64,000 bases of DNA from Chromobacterium haemolyticum DSM 19808 (GTDB lineage Bacteria > Pseudomonadota > Gammaproteobacteria > Burkholderiales > Chromobacteriaceae): NCBI RefSeq assembly GCF_000711885.1, contig NZ_JONK01000006.1, positions 1 to 64,000 on the forward strand, read 5' to 3'. Below the pieces are notes generated by a model. The model worked only from the letters and a program-made list of their open reading frames with translations, was not told the DNA's origin and searched no databases. Position 1 is the stretch's first letter; every line of letters starts with the position of its first letter. The position numbers were made by a program, and so were the translations under genes. Of the stretch, positions 15,572-26,337 are shown in pieces.

Positions 15572-16636
15572 CTACTGAGTCTGCACCTCAAGCTCGCTGA
15601 TCCGATACTCTCCATCCAGCCAGGCCACCACCTCCCGCGCGCAGGGATGATCCACCGCCGCGTAACGCGCGCGCAGCGCTACGGCGCGCTCGCCCAGCTG
15701 ATCCAGCCCCACGTCTTGCAAGGTCAGCAAATCCCGCCACAACATGTCGGCCAGTTCCTCCCCAGCCACCACCTGGGCGGCGCGGCGCATCGAAGCGCCG
15801 TATTGATAGCGCGGCCCCAGCCTGTAGCTGTCCGCCAGCGTCAACGCGGGAATCAGGCTGAGCGCGGCTTGCTGCGCCGGATTGATCCCGTGCGCCGCCA
15901 GCAGCTCGGCGTTGGCCGCGGACCGGCCGGTGAAACCGCGCACATGCAGGTATTGCGACATCCGCGCGCCGTCGTTCACCGGGTAGTTGTCCCACAGCAC
16001 CGGCTTGCGACCCAGCCATTTGCCCACTTGCAGCAAATGTCCAGGCGAGATTTCACGGGAGCACACCTCCTCGCCGGTCCAGAAAATGTCGATGTCCGGC
16101 GCTAGCCACTGGCCCAGTTGCTGCAGATAACCGGCGGGACGCTGGCCGAACACCCGGTCCAGTACCGGGTCGCTGGAGTAGTAGCTGGGGCAAACCAGCA
16201 AGCGTTCCACTTCACAGCGCTGGCGCACCCAGGCGACGATCTCCGCCTGGCGCTCCGCCAGATCAGGCAGATCGCCGCGCATATCGTCGAACAGGATGGC
16301 CAATTGGCGGATGCCGATGCGCTGCATTTGCTCCAGCTTGCGCGCCAGCGCCCGGCCGGCCTCGTCGTTGAAGTTCAGATACGCTTCGTAGGGGCTGAGC
16401 CCCATGCCGAAGCTGACTTCCTGCCGCTGGCAATGAACGGCGAACGCCGCTAACCGCGCCTCCTGCTCCGCCGGGTAGTCCTGTTGCCACTCGCGGCGCA
16501 GATACGCGTCCGCTTTCGGCGCGTACAGATAGAAACGATAGCCGTGCGCCGCCAGCGTGGTGACCAACAGCTCGCGCTGCGCCCAATTCCATGGCTTGCC
16601 GTAGAAGCCTTCGATAATGCCTAAAGGGATATTCAT
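15572..16636 (-). CDS. GH84-family beta-N-acetylglucosaminidase-like protein
   Basis: 354 residues covering a single catalytic domain. It opens with LGIIEGFYGKPWNW, the signature of the GH84 NAGidase (O-GlcNAcase/hyaluronidase) domain. AYLRREW, FGMGLSPYEAY and the LAILFDDM pair D117-D118, the catalytic aspartates of the family, follow. VCPSYYSSDP, IFWTGEEVCS and LWDNYPVND are also family blocks. There is no signal peptide and none of the accessory domains of secreted GH84 enzymes, so it is probably cytoplasmic and may act on GlcNAc-containing fragments or proteins. GGAAGG precedes the ATG. Confidence 0.9.
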   Translation of the reverse strand: MNIPLGIIEGFYGKPWNWAQRELLVTTLAAHGYRFYLYAPKADAYLRREWQQDYPAEQEARLAAFAVHCQRQEVSFGMGLSPYEAYLNFNDEAGRALARKLEQMQRIGIRQLAILFDDMRGDLPDLAERQAEIVAWVRQRCEVERLLVCPSYYSSDPVLDRVFGQRPAGYLQQLGQWLAPDIDIFWTGEEVCSREISPGHLLQVGKWLGRKPVLWDNYPVNDGARMSQYLHVRGFTGRSAANAELLAAHGINPAQQAALSLIPALTLADSYRLGPRYQYGASMRRAAQVVAGEELADMLWRDLLTLQDVGLDQLGERAVALRARYAAVDHPCAREVVAWLDGEYRISELEVQTQ

Positions 16637-16801
16637 TTAGTGAAACCTTCCGCGTCCTCGATGCATCGGGGCCAGGCTGGCTCTTCGCGCCCGACCGGCA
16701 GCCGGGCTGGCCCGCCAGTCATCGGAAAATGATGACTTCATGCTATTGATTGACTCAATAAGCAGCGTCAAGTTGCATTAAAAGTCGAGAACATGCCTCG
16801 C

Positions 16802-19800
16802 TTATGCCATAGCCGGCAATGCGTCCAATGCCGCGCACAAGGCGGTCAGTTCGCGGCCCAAGGTCTGGATGCGGGCCGGGGTCGCGTCTTCGGCCCGCCC
16901 TTGTCTCAAAGCGGCTTCCAGCGCGGCGGCCTCGGCCTGAACGCGGATCAGCCCCAAGGACCCTGCGGCCCCTTTCAGCGAGTGGGCGATGCGGCACGCC
17001 TCCTCGCTTTCTTCCGCGCGCGCCGCGTCCTCCAACTTGGCCGCGTCGTGGCGATGAAGGTCCGCGAACTTGCGCAGCAAACGTTCAAAACGCTCCAGAT
17101 CGTTCCCAACGGTGCGCAGGCCCGCCGCCAGATCCACACCGGGCAGGCCCATCAACTGCTCGCGTCGCCCGGCGACCGGCGGCGGATCGGGCGGCATGAT
17201 CCCAGGCGGCGCAAGCGACGGCAGCCATTTCAACAGCAATCCGAACAGTTGCTCCGGGTCCACCGGCTTTGCCACGAAGTCATTCATGCCGGCAGCCAGA
17301 CAGCGTTGGCGGTCCTCTTCGAAAGCGTTGGCGGTCATGCCCAGGATAGGGATGTGCTCCCAGCGCGGCAAAGCCCGGATCCGACGCGTCGCCTCCAATC
17401 CGTCCAGTTCCGGCATCTGCACGTCCATCAGCACCAGATCGTATACTCCGGCGGCGGCGCGCTCCACGGCCTCCCGGCCGTTGCGCGCCAGCTCGGCCTT
17501 CAGACCAACGCTGTCCAACAGCCAGAGCGCCACTTCCTGATTGATAAGGTCGTCCTCCACTACCAGCACCCTCGCGTCCGCGCGCAGCCGTAATTCGGCC
17601 TCAACCTTGTCAGGCTCCACGCCGGCCGGCTCGGCGGCAACGCTATCCCCCTCCGTCAGCCAGGCGGTCAGCCAAAACACGCTGCCGTGCCCCTCTTGGC
17701 TTTCCGCGCCCACTTCGCCGCCCATCAACGCGGCCAGGCGCTGGGTAATCGCCAAACCCAGGCCGGTGCCGCCGTATTTGCGGGTGGTGGAATCGTCCGC
17801 CTGCTGAAACGCCTGAAACAGGCTGGCCAGTTTGTCGGCGGGAATGCCGATGCCGGTGTCGCGCACCTCGAAACGCAGCAGCAGGCGCTCGCCTTCGCTC
17901 CGCAACAGCCGCGCACGCATGGTGATCGTTCCCCGCTCGGTGAATTTGACCGCGTTGCCCGCGTAATTGAGCAAAGCCTGGCGCAAGCGGGTGGAATCGC
18001 CACGCAGACACGGCGGCACGCCCGCGTAATCGATCTCCACGCGCAAACCCTTGGCCTGCGCCGGCTCGTCGATCAGGGAACGCACGTGATCGAACAGCGC
18101 GCCGATGGAAAAGTCGGTCCGCTCCAGCGACAACTTGCCGGCTTCGATCTTGGACAGGTCCAGAATGTCGTTGATGATGCCAAGCAGATGCCCGCTGGCC
18201 ACCAGCACTTTTTCCAGCTTGGCCTGCTGCTCCGGCCGCGGCTGAGTGCGCATCAGCAAATGGGTGAAACCGATGATGGCGTTCAAGGGCGTGCGGATTT
18301 CATGGCTCATATTGGCGACGAAGGCGCTCTTGGCCAGATTGGCCGCCTCCGCGTCTTCCTTGGCGCGCACCAGGGCCTGCTCGGTCTCCTTGCGCCGGGT
18401 GATGTCGGTGACGAAGCCGATGATTTTGTCCGAGCCCCCCGGCCTGTCCGGCAGGTAATACGCCGTCATTTCCACTGCCACCAGCCGCCCGTCCCGGGTT
18501 CGTTGCTGGGTTTCGAACTGCGCCCGGCTTTGCTGCCGCAGGCGCTCCACGGTGTGCGCGTAGATTTCGGGCGTGGTATTGGGCACGATGTCCGATACGT
18601 TCAGGCTCAACATCTCATCGACGCCGTAGCCCAGCAGCTCCGCCGCGTAACGGTTGACGTAGATCAGCCGCCCGCTCGCCGCATCCACCCAGTGGATGCC
18701 GATGCCCACGCTGTCCATGGCGAACTGGGTGGTTTGCAGCTTGGCGCTGGTGGCGCGCACCTCCGCGGTGCGCACCGCCACCAGTTCTTCCAGGTGATGA
18801 CGGTGCTGATCCAGCTCCATGGCCAGCCGCTTTTTCTGGGTGATATCCTCTTGCAAGGACAGGTAATGACTGATCCTGCCGTCCGGTTGACGGATAGGCG
18901 AGATGTGGGCGAAGTCGACGTAATCGCTGCCGTCCTTGCGCCGGTTGAACAGCTCGCCTTTCCATGGCTGACCGGCCCGCAGCGCGCTCCACAGCTCCGC
19001 ATAGGTGTCCGCTGGAGTCAGGCCGGACTTGAGCAGATTGGGCGTCTGCCCCATCACCTCTTCCCGGCTGTAACCGGTATTGCGGACAAACGCTTCGTTG
19101 ACGTATTCAATCCGCGTTTCCAGATCGGTGATGACGATGCTCTCCGGGCTCTGCTCCACCGCCATGGACAGCTGGCGAATCCGCTCCGCCGCCTGCCGCC
19201 GCAAGGTAATGTCGCGGAAAGCGCCGTAGACGCCGCCATCCGGCAGGCGGATCGCGTTCACCTCCACCGGCACCTCGGCGCCGTCCTTGCGCCGCAGCAG
19301 CATCTCGGCGCTCAACTGCTCGTTGGACAGCAAGCGCTGGAACAAAGACTGCGCATTATCCGCCGCGGAGCCCGCGCTGAAATCGCCCACCCGCATCGCC
19401 AGGATTTCCGGCTCGTCATAACCCAGCAACTGACAGGCCTGCAGGTTGGCGTATTGATAGCGCCCCTCCGCATCCGCCACCAACACGGCATCTGCGGCAT
19501 GATCCAACACGCTGCGATAGCGCGCTTCGGCGCTGGCCAAGGCCTGGGTTTTTTCGCGCAGCGGCCGCAAATCGTTATAGGTGCCGAAAAAGCCGCAGAA
19601 CGTGCCGGACAGATCGTGCATGGCGGTGACGCAGGCGTAAACCGGAATGATTTCGCCGTTGCTGGCGACCCGCGCCTGCTCGCCGGTCCAGCGTCCCTGC
19701 TGTTTCACCTGCTGCTCCAGCGCCGCCCGCTCCTCCCGGCTAACCGGATCGTCCGGAATGAAGCGTGAGATCGAGGTGCCCAGCAGTTCGCCGATCGAAT

Positions 19801-21430
19801 ACCCCATCAACTCGCCAAACGCGGCGTTGACGTACAGGATATTCTTGGATGCATCGGTCATCACCACCGGCTGCGCCGACTGATCCAGCGCCTCCGCCAA
19901 CTGGTGACGCTCTTCTTCAACGGATTTGCGCGCGGAGATGTCCTCGGTGAAGATCACAATCCCCCCGATGGCGCCGTCTCGCGCGTGCCATGGCCGCACT
20001 TCCCAACACAGCCACTGCGCCGCGCCGTTCTGACGCAGAAAGCGGTCTTCCTCTTCGCGCACCACCTCCCCGGCCAGCGCCCGGCGATGAATTTCCCGCC
20101 AAGCGTCGGGGATCTCCGGGAATACCTCGTAGTGGGATCGGCCGATGATGTCCTGGCCGTCCAGTTGGTAATCGTCCAGCCAGCGACGGCTGGCCGCCAG
20201 ATAACGCATATTGCGATCGAACATCGCCAGCGCCGCCGGGGCGTGTTCGATGAACAGCGATAGTCTTTCCTCGCTTTCCAACAGAGCGGTTTCCATGGCT
20301 TTTCGGTCGGACACGTCCTGCATTGCGCCCCGCACCGACACCACCTTGCCGCCCGCCAACACCGGTCTCCCGGACACTCTCACCCACTTGCGCCGGCCGG
20401 TGGCGCTGAGCAATTGCAGCTCCAGATCATAGGGCTCGGCCTCCGTCACGACGCGGCGCACCGCTTCCTCTATCCGCCGGCGATCCTCCCCATGGAAAAA
20501 ATCCAACCCAATGCAGGTGTTGGCCGGAGCATCGGCCGGCAGGTCATGGATGCGGGCCACTTCCGAGGTCCAGCCGCAGTCCCCGCTTGCGGGATCAAAC
20601 CACCAGCCGCCCACCCGGGCGATGGCGCTCATTTCCTGCAGCAATTGCTCGCGCTTCCCCTGCTCCGCTTCGGCGCGCTTGCGCGCGCTGATGTCCGACG
20701 CGATGCCGCACACCGCGTAGGCGCGCCCCTCGGCGTCGAACAAGGGAAATTTGTACACCAAGTAAGTATGCGGGCCATCGTCGTGCGGCACGGTTTCCTC
20801 GTATTCGCGCGCCTGACCGGTGTTCAGCACTTCCAGATCGGCCTCGCGCAACTTGGCCACCACATCGGGCGGGAACAAGTCCTCGTCGCGCAGACCGCGC
20901 ATGGCCTCTACGCTGATATGGAACAAATCCGGATAGCGTTGATTGACCAGCAGATAGCGGCCATGCATGTCCTTGACGAAGATGACCGCGGTGGAGTTGT
21001 TGATGATGGCGTGCAATAAAGCTTGCTGGCGCGCCAGTTCATTCTCCGCCCAACGCGAGCGGCGACTGATGAGACGCTGGCTGAACAGGCTAAACATCAA
21101 GCCGCACAAGGCGAACAAGGCAATTGAGGCGGCATCGGACGTCCGGATAATGACGAAGCTCCACTGCGGGGGCATGAACAGATACCAGACCAGCAAAGTC
21201 GACAAGACGGTGGCGACCAGACCGCCAGTCAGCCCGCCCAGCATGGCGGATACGAAGACCGCGGGATAGAACAGGAACCAGACGTATGGGTGGATCCAGT
21301 CCCAAAACCACCACTGCGCGGCCAAGGCCAGCAAGGGCACCAGAACCCCCCCCCCCCACGCGCGCCATGGCAGGGAGGCGAGGAAAGCCCGGAATCGAGC
21401 TTTTCCCGCCTCTTGTTTAAAATCCGTCAA
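16802..21430 (-). CDS. Multi-PAS hybrid sensor histidine kinase with REC and HPt
   Basis: 1542 residues. A DUF4118-like membrane region of about four helices (25-130) is followed by roughly seven PAS/PAC modules (about 135-1020). HisKA has H1043 in [10 protein letters not shown]. HATPase (about 1150-1265) has NAVKFT, DTGIGIP and [11 protein letters not shown] (about 1290-1405) has D1336 in [13 protein letters not shown]-terminal HPt has H1483 in AHSLKGAAG. It is a complete phosphorelay up to HPt, so the output regulator must be elsewhere. The start is TTG 21430, with GAGG 7 bp before it. Codons about 25-28 lie in a run of 12 G (21346-21357), so slippage would switch the frame. An ATG at 21368 is out of frame with 12 G but would be in frame with 11. 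Confidence 0.93.
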   Translation of the reverse strand: MTDFKQEAGKARFRAFLASLPWRAWGGGVLVPLLALAAQWWFWDWIHPYVWFLFYPAVFVSAMLGGLTGGLVATVLSTLLVWYLFMPPQWSFVIIRTSDAASIALFALCGLMFSLFSQRLISRRSRWAENELARQQALLHAIINNSTAVIFVKDMHGRYLLVNQRYPDLFHISVEAMRGLRDEDLFPPDVVAKLREADLEVLNTGQAREYEETVPHDDGPHTYLVYKFPLFDAEGRAYAVCGIASDISARKRAEAEQGKREQLLQEMSAIARVGGWWFDPASGDCGWTSEVARIHDLPADAPANTCIGLDFFHGEDRRRIEEAVRRVVTEAEPYDLELQLLSATGRRKWVRVSGRPVLAGGKVVSVRGAMQDVSDRKAMETALLESEERLSLFIEHAPAALAMFDRNMRYLAASRRWLDDYQLDGQDIIGRSHYEVFPEIPDAWREIHRRALAGEVVREEEDRFLRQNGAAQWLCWEVRPWHARDGAIGGIVIFTEDISARKSVEEERHQLAEALDQSAQPVVMTDASKNILYVNAAFGELMGYSIGELLGTSISRFIPDDPVSREERAALEQQVKQQGRWTGEQARVASNGEIIPVYACVTAMHDLSGTFCGFFGTYNDLRPLREKTQALASAEARYRSVLDHAADAVLVADAEGRYQYANLQACQLLGYDEPEILAMRVGDFSAGSAADNAQSLFQRLLSNEQLSAEMLLRRKDGAEVPVEVNAIRLPDGGVYGAFRDITLRRQAAERIRQLSMAVEQSPESIVITDLETRIEYVNEAFVRNTGYSREEVMGQTPNLLKSGLTPADTYAELWSALRAGQPWKGELFNRRKDGSDYVDFAHISPIRQPDGRISHYLSLQEDITQKKRLAMELDQHRHHLEELVAVRTAEVRATSAKLQTTQFAMDSVGIGIHWVDAASGRLIYVNRYAAELLGYGVDEMLSLNVSDIVPNTTPEIYAHTVERLRQQSRAQFETQQRTRDGRLVAVEMTAYYLPDRPGGSDKIIGFVTDITRRKETEQALVRAKEDAEAANLAKSAFVANMSHEIRTPLNAIIGFTHLLMRTQPRPEQQAKLEKVLVASGHLLGIINDILDLSKIEAGKLSLERTDFSIGALFDHVRSLIDEPAQAKGLRVEIDYAGVPPCLRGDSTRLRQALLNYAGNAVKFTERGTITMRARLLRSEGERLLLRFEVRDTGIGIPADKLASLFQAFQQADDSTTRKYGGTGLGLAITQRLAALMGGEVGAESQEGHGSVFWLTAWLTEGDSVAAEPAGVEPDKVEAELRLRADARVLVVEDDLINQEVALWLLDSVGLKAELARNGREAVERAAAGVYDLVLMDVQMPELDGLEATRRIRALPRWEHIPILGMTANAFEEDRQRCLAAGMNDFVAKPVDPEQLFGLLLKWLPSLAPPGIMPPDPPPVAGRREQLMGLPGVDLAAGLRTVGNDLERFERLLRKFADLHRHDAAKLEDAARAEESEEACRIAHSLKGAAGSLGLIRVQAEAAALEAALRQGRAEDATPARIQTLGRELTALCAALDALPAMA
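21346..21357 (-). repeat. Homopolymer G12 tract (C12 on + strand) within a kinase gene
   Basis: Twelve consecutive C on the plus strand encode Gly-Gly-Gly and flanking bases at about codons 25-28 of the histidine kinase. The tract is by far the longest G/C homopolymer I see in the window and lies within the first 85 bases of the gene, as is typical of phase-variable loci. Confidence 0.95.
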
Positions 21431-21563
21431 TTCTGGGCCTCGACTCGAAAGCTGGCTTGGTTTTGTCAGTTCTCACGATAGACCATGCCCCCTACGCCGG
21501 ACAAACCGCCTACTGCCGACGCAAGCGTCTGGTCTCCCCCTCGGCGTCGCGCCATTGCAGCGT

Positions 21564-22796
21564 TCAGCCCTCAATCAACAGAGTCTCCGGCAGCACGGCG
21601 CTGCGCGCCAGTTGCGGCGTCTGCGCCTCCACGGTCAGCGGATAGGCGATTGGCACGCCGTAACGGCGCGGGCTGCGCGCATAGCAGCCGTGCTCGTTGT
21701 AAAACAACTCCATCCAAGCGCCATCTCCACTCTCATAACGCCCCGGAACGAACAACTGCTCGTCCGGCTGCTGCCGCCCCGGCGCCGGCAGGGCTTCCCA
21801 CTCCTCTCCGCTGGCGATGCGGGCCAAATCCCGTCCCAGGCGCTCCACCGGCGAGCCGAAGGCATTGGCCAACACCACCACGCCGCCCCCGCCGGGCAAG
21901 ACGCTCATGAAGGAGAAAAAGCCGTTGACGTCGCCAAAGTGCTGGGCCAGCCGCAACTGGCGGCCGGCCAGCACCCAGTCCTCCCCGTAAAACCCGTAGG
22001 CGTACTCCAGAGCGCTCACGTCCAGCATCAGCGAGGCCAGCCTGGCCGGCAAGGCCTCGCCCCGCTGCAGCGCCTCCAGCCAACGGCACAGATCACCCGC
22101 GCTGGAGGCCAGATCGTAGACGCCCCACGCCACCGACATGTCCATCGGCTCCGCGTAGCGCCACGGCGCTCCGGGATGCAGGCCGCGCGCGGCCTGCGGC
22201 AGAATGACGCGGCCATCGTCGACGAAAGTGCGCTCCAGACCCAGCGGCCGAAACAGGTACTGCTGCCGATAGCTGGAGAAATCCTGATCCGCCACCCGCT
22301 CCACAATGGCCGCCAATAATAAATAGCCGGTATTGCTGTATGCGTGGGCAATGCCGGGCGGGCAAGCCGGCGGCAAAGCGTGCGCCCAATCAAGCAGTTC
22401 CTGCGGCCGATGCGCCAACCGCATCCGCGTGGGCCAATACTCCGCCGCGCTGGTGAAGTTGGCGGTGCCGGCGCTGTGATTCAGCAATTGATGCAGGCTG
22501 ATGCCCGCCGCATTGGGAAAGTCGGGAAAAAACCGCTCCAGGCTGTCGCTCAGTTCCAGCCGCCCCTGGGCCACCTGCTGCAGTACCGCGGCGGCGGTAA
22601 AGCTCTTGCTCAACGAGCCGATGCGAAACACCGTGTCCGGCTCGTTGGCCACCGCCAAACCCGGATCGGCCATGCCGCCGGCCACCGCCACCCGCTCGCC
22701 GTCGGCCAGGCAGACGGCGGCCACGCCGTGCAGGCAGCCCGCCGCGTTCCAGGAACGCAGATACGTTTGCAACGCGGCCACCGTGCTCATGCCCAT
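21564..22796 (-). CDS. Serine hydrolase, class C beta-lactamase/PBP4-like fold
   Basis: 410 residues from ATG 22796, chosen because AGAGGGG lies 6 bp upstream; a GTG at 22802 is also possible. The catalytic S-x-x-K is S61-L-S-K64 in FRIGSLSKSF, and the Tyr motif is YSNTGY near 155. QHFGDVNGF is in the place of the third (K/H)xG motif. A C-terminal beta-rich domain of about 90 residues follows. There is no convincing signal peptide. Members include esterases, D-aminopeptidases and peptidases, so the substrate is open. It lies 133 bp after the outer-membrane-like gene on the same strand and may be read through from that operon. Confidence 0.87.
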   Translation of the reverse strand: MGMSTVAALQTYLRSWNAAGCLHGVAAVCLADGERVAVAGGMADPGLAVANEPDTVFRIGSLSKSFTAAAVLQQVAQGRLELSDSLERFFPDFPNAAGISLHQLLNHSAGTANFTSAAEYWPTRMRLAHRPQELLDWAHALPPACPPGIAHAYSNTGYLLLAAIVERVADQDFSSYRQQYLFRPLGLERTFVDDGRVILPQAARGLHPGAPWRYAEPMDMSVAWGVYDLASSAGDLCRWLEALQRGEALPARLASLMLDVSALEYAYGFYGEDWVLAGRQLRLAQHFGDVNGFFSFMSVLPGGGGVVVLANAFGSPVERLGRDLARIASGEEWEALPAPGRQQPDEQLFVPGRYESGDGAWMELFYNEHGCYARSPRRYGVPIAYPLTVEAQTPQLARSAVLPETLLIEG

Positions 22797-22929
22797 GCCC
22801 ACCCCCTCTGTTCAGGATCGTTTCGACGACAAGCAGCGTCTCTCCGCCTCATCATCACTATGGTTTGTTTCCCCGCCGCTCGCCATGCGATCCGCGCCGC
22901 GACAGCCGCCTCCAAGCCGGCTCACGACC

Positions 22930-24171
22930 TCAGTAAAAGTAGTCGACCAGCAATTGCCAGACCCGCCGCGCCGGGCTCGCGCCGTAACGGCTGTCCGGCG
23001 CTCCGTCAAAACGCTGCCACTGCAAGGCCAGGTCCGCCGCGCCCAGGTGATAGCGGACCTCGGCCCAATTCATGCCGCTATGATCCACCAGGTCGAAACT
23101 GCGCATCGCGGTCAGATCCAGGTCATCCACCAGCGCATCCTGCCAATGCGCTCGCAGCAAGGCGGCACGCCGGGTGGGCAGGCCGCCGCTTGCGCCGACT
23201 CCAGCCCGATAAGCGCCATAGAGCGCCGGCTTCTCGCGCAGCGCGCGCCATTCATCGCCATCCGGTGCCGCGCCGTCCTGCTGCCCCTCCAAGGTCAGGC
23301 TCAGTTTGTTGGCGCCGGTCCAGGTCAGGCCCCCGGCCAGACGATTGCGCCAAGCAGAATCCGGCAGCCCCAGGCTTTGCCTCCAAGTAGTCTGCTGCCG
23401 CCCGCCGGCCCATTCCAGATAAACCACGGTGGCGTTGCCAAGCACGCGCGACACATTGAAGCCCAGTTGCGGAGAACGGCCTTGCTCTTGCAGCAACAGC
23501 CATTGCGGATTCAGGTTTTCAGCGAAGCGATAGCTGCCGGCCAGCAGCAGCCGCTGTCGGGGATTGCTGGCGCCCCAGTCCAGGCTGGCGCCGTCCGGAT
23601 TAGGCCCCGAACCCAGCTTTGGCGACCAGATCGCGGTCAAGGAAGCCCGATCCCACAGCCGCTGCCAGCGCAACATGGCGTTGCCGAGACGGTTCTGACG
23701 CAGGCTGTCCGGGTCCGCCGACACCACCGAGCGCACGGTGCCGGCGCCGAGAAAATCAGTGGGGTTGTAGCCCACGGCCACGCCGTAGCGGGTATTGACG
23801 CGCCCCAAGTCCAGCATCGCGTCGACGCCGAACTCGCGGCTCAGATAGGCCTCCTTCAGGGTATTGACGCCGTGGTCCCGCTGCGGCGAGCCGGCAAAGC
23901 GCCAATCCAGCCGGTTGGCCAGCACGCCGCGCCAGGCCGGGCTCAGGCGGCCGTCCCAGCGCAAATCGAAAGACAGCCGCTGGCTATCGTCTCCCGGCCG
24001 CGGCGACAACGCGGACGCCTCCAGTTGAAGCTTCAGATCACGCGGCTTCTCTTCCTCCATCCGGGTTTGATCGGCCAAGCGCAACGCTTCCTCGTCCAGC
24101 GGCGCGTCGGCGCCCCGCGCGGCCGCGCACGCCAGCAGCAACCACCCAAGCGCCAGCTTCCGCATCGTCAT
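22930..24171 (-). CDS. Outer-membrane beta-barrel-like protein of the ABC/LolA-like operon
   Basis: 413 residues from ATG 24171, which overlaps the stop of the upstream gene (ATGA), indicating coupling. It has a signal peptide (MRKLALGWLLLACAAARGA). The body alternates polar and hydrophobic residues, with many R/Y/W-containing strands (LSFDLRWDG, YLSREFGVDAML, LLLAGSYRF, WAEVRYHLGAADLALQWQRF). The protein ends in LLVDYFY; a C-terminal aromatic is usual for BAM substrates. The family was not identified with certainty. Only operon 1 has it; operon 2 stops after its LolA-like gene. It could be the outer-membrane partner, or a cargo, of the ABC system. Confidence 0.72.
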   Translation of the reverse strand: MTMRKLALGWLLLACAAARGADAPLDEEALRLADQTRMEEEKPRDLKLQLEASALSPRPGDDSQRLSFDLRWDGRLSPAWRGVLANRLDWRFAGSPQRDHGVNTLKEAYLSREFGVDAMLDLGRVNTRYGVAVGYNPTDFLGAGTVRSVVSADPDSLRQNRLGNAMLRWQRLWDRASLTAIWSPKLGSGPNPDGASLDWGASNPRQRLLLAGSYRFAENLNPQWLLLQEQGRSPQLGFNVSRVLGNATVVYLEWAGGRQQTTWRQSLGLPDSAWRNRLAGGLTWTGANKLSLTLEGQQDGAAPDGDEWRALREKPALYGAYRAGVGASGGLPTRRAALLRAHWQDALVDDLDLTAMRSFDLVDHSGMNWAEVRYHLGAADLALQWQRFDGAPDSRYGASPARRVWQLLVDYFY

Positions 24172-24968
24172 TCGGCCCGAAAACGCGGCAGATAGTCGCG
24201 TTGCAACCAAGCTTCCGGCACCTCGCGCCAAGCGAACTGGCTGTTGCGCAACACCGTTATCCAGCGCGGATTGAGGCCGTCTATGATCACGGTTTCCGTC
24301 GGGCGCTCTCGTCCCAACACTGGCTGATACGCGCGGTAGTACGCGGTCTTCAGCAGGCTTCCGCTCTCTGCATAGAATTGCGCCTTGCGGCTGCGATAGC
24401 CATCGCGGTCCACCCACAGATCAATCGCGTGGTAGGTGACGCCGGGATTGCGCGCGCTGAGCCGCAGCTTGTAGCAAAACCGCGTCTGGCGGTCCCCGTC
24501 CTGTATCGTCTCCTCGCCGGCCAGCACCGCTTGATAATCCAGCGCCAGGTTGACAGTGACCACGTCGCCGTTGGCCGCCTGGCCCAACAGCCGCTGCTGC
24601 GGCGAAATCGGCACGCTGGCCTTGCTCGCCGGATCGAAAAACCACAGATCGTTGCCGCTTTTGAGCATCAGCTTGCCGGCGTCCCGCTTAGGGTTGATGA
24701 AACGCAGCAGGCTGCGGAACTGGCCGCTTTTCGGATCGGCGCGCGAATACACCGCCAGCGCGCTGGCCTCGTTCTGCTTGCCGTCCTTATAACTGACCAA
24801 GGACACCACCAGCCCGAAGGAGCGCTCCGGATTGCGCACCGCGTCGCTATTGGCCAGGATGGTCTGCGCGTCGGGCGCCGCCAGCGTCGTCGTCGCCCAC
24901 AAGGCAACGCTCAACGCGGCCCAGCGTACCGTTCTCACTCTCTTGAAAATTCCAAGCCTGTCACGCAT
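24168..24968 (-). CDS. Periplasmic LolA-like (outer-membrane lipoprotein-sorting type) protein, operon 1
   Basis: 266 residues. A signal peptide with a cleavage site near TTLAA-PDAQ is followed by a LolA-like half-barrel domain. Its blocks include RSFGLVVSLVSYKDGKQ, FRSLLRFINPKRDAGKLML, NDLWFFDPASKASVPISPQQ and LWVDRDGYRSRKAQFY, ending with LNPRWITVLRNSQFAW. This matches the family annotated as outer membrane lipoprotein-sorting protein (LolA-like, PF17131 type). It overlaps the permease gene by 8 bp and the barrel gene by 4 bp. By analogy with LolA it probably carries a lipid or lipoprotein released by the ABC transporter. The paralogue is at 28257. Confidence 0.86.
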   Translation of the reverse strand: MRDRLGIFKRVRTVRWAALSVALWATTTLAAPDAQTILANSDAVRNPERSFGLVVSLVSYKDGKQNEASALAVYSRADPKSGQFRSLLRFINPKRDAGKLMLKSGNDLWFFDPASKASVPISPQQRLLGQAANGDVVTVNLALDYQAVLAGEETIQDGDRQTRFCYKLRLSARNPGVTYHAIDLWVDRDGYRSRKAQFYAESGSLLKTAYYRAYQPVLGRERPTETVIIDGLNPRWITVLRNSQFAWREVPEAWLQRDYLPRFRAE

Positions 24969-26337
24969 GACGCAAAGCCTCCACGATATTGGCCGCGGCC
25001 GCGCGCCGCGCCGGCCACCACGACGATAGCAGCGCCATTGCCATCAAACCGCCGGCGGTCACCGCCATCATCCGCCACTCGCCCCATACCCGCACCAGGA
25101 TGGGGCTGGGGTCCACCTGCCCCGGCGGCAGCCAGGTCAGCCCGGCGTGATTGATCAGCCAGGCGAGCAACAACGCCAGCGCGATGCCCAGCACCCCGCC
25201 GCCAAGGCCCAGCAGACAACCCTCGCACAGGAACAGCCGCTGGATGCCGCGGCGGCGCAACCCCATTGCTCGCAGAGTGCCGATCTCCACTGTCCGCTCC
25301 AGCACCACCATATTCATGGTGTTGCCTATGGTGAACAGCGCCACGCAGGCGATCAACACCGCCAGAAAGCCGAAAATGGTGCCGAACATGCCGGTGATTT
25401 GGCCGTATTGCGGCTGCAGCGTGGCAAAGTCGTGCGCCGCCAGCGGCTGGCCGCGCAAGCGGGTGGCGAACAGCTGGCGCAAACGCGCCTCGGCCGCCGG
25501 AATCTGCGCGGTGTGCCTGAGCTGCAGCACGATGGCGGTGGCCATCGGCTCGCCCTGGCCGTACACCAGCTGCTGAGCCTGGCGCAGATGCAGGCCGACA
25601 TACATATCGTCCAGCTCCTTGATGCCTTGGCTCTCCACCTTGGCCACTTGCAAGCGGGCCACATTGGGCGCACCGGCGGCGGTGGCGGCCAAAAGCTCGA
25701 TCTGATCGTCGCGGCCGACGGCCGGCGGCGCCGCCGCGGACAAGGCCGCCAGATCGGCCGGCAAATCGTCGCCGCCGGCCGGAACCGGCGGCGGCGCGCA
25801 ATCCTTGAGCTTGAACGCCGCGCACAATTGCAGCACTCGCGCCACACCGGTGCCGATCACCGCCGCGTTCGGCGCGGTGCCGGTCAGCGCCACCGGTTTG
25901 CGCTTATCGTTGAAGCCATAATCGTCCCAACGCCGCAGCCGGTTCTGCGCGTCCACTTCGCTGCCGCGGGCGATCACCGTTCGAGAGGCGCCGGCCGCGT
26001 AATGGCCGGCAATGCCGCCCAAGCTCAACGTGGGGGTCACCACCGTCAACATCGGCCGCAGCACCGGGTCGTTCTCGATCTGCCGCATCACGGTCCGGTA
26101 ATCGCGGATGCCATAAGCGGCGGGGTTGCCGCTGCCGTACAGGAAATAATCCCGATGCTGCACCTGCAGATGGCCGCCGGCGCGCACCATGCCGGTTTGC
26201 AGCCCATATTGCACCGTGCGGTTGTAACCGCCGAACAGCAACACCGCCACCAAGCCGATAATCATCGTGGACAAGGTCGCCAAGGTGCGGCGGCGATTAC
26301 GCAGCAGATTGCGCCAGGCCAGCTTCAAGGTATTCAC
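24961..26337 (-). CDS. FtsX/LolC-type ABC transporter permease, operon 1
   Basis: 458 residues. An N-terminal helix in LAWRNLLRNRRRTLATLSTMIIGLVAVLLFGG is followed by a large periplasmic domain (about 45-320) and three C-terminal membrane helices. The conserved FtsX block ERTVEIGTLRAMGLRRRGI leads to FLCEG, typical of LolC/E and MacB-type permeases (type VII ABC). Such systems move substrates within or out of the inner membrane mechanically rather than through a pore. The ATG overlaps the ATPase stop by 4 bp. The sequence is closely similar along its whole length to the permease at 29061. Confidence 0.92.
   Translation of the reverse strand: MNTLKLAWRNLLRNRRRTLATLSTMIIGLVAVLLFGGYNRTVQYGLQTGMVRAGGHLQVQHRDYFLYGSGNPAAYGIRDYRTVMRQIENDPVLRPMLTVVTPTLSLGGIAGHYAAGASRTVIARGSEVDAQNRLRRWDDYGFNDKRKPVALTGTAPNAAVIGTGVARVLQLCAAFKLKDCAPPPVPAGGDDLPADLAALSAAAPPAVGRDDQIELLAATAAGAPNVARLQVAKVESQGIKELDDMYVGLHLRQAQQLVYGQGEPMATAIVLQLRHTAQIPAAEARLRQLFATRLRGQPLAAHDFATLQPQYGQITGMFGTIFGFLAVLIACVALFTIGNTMNMVVLERTVEIGTLRAMGLRRRGIQRLFLCEGCLLGLGGGVLGIALALLLAWLINHAGLTWLPPGQVDPSPILVRVWGEWRMMAVTAGGLMAMALLSSWWPARRAAAANIVEALRHA

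Noticed and set aside
17687-19768. 693-codon open frame antisense to the histidine kinase
   Set aside because: Very high GC makes long antisense frames common. This one opposes well-conserved PAS and HisKA domains and has a Gln/His/Arg-rich composition typical of such shadows.
21346-21357. G12 run as a plain sequencing or assembly error
   Set aside because: It cannot be excluded, but the frame is open with exactly 12 G from a start with a proper ribosome site, so the reported length is at least consistent.
22501-24195. 564-codon plus-strand frame over the barrel gene
   Set aside because: It opposes a signal-peptide-bearing gene that is translationally coupled to its operon; it has no recognisable domain.
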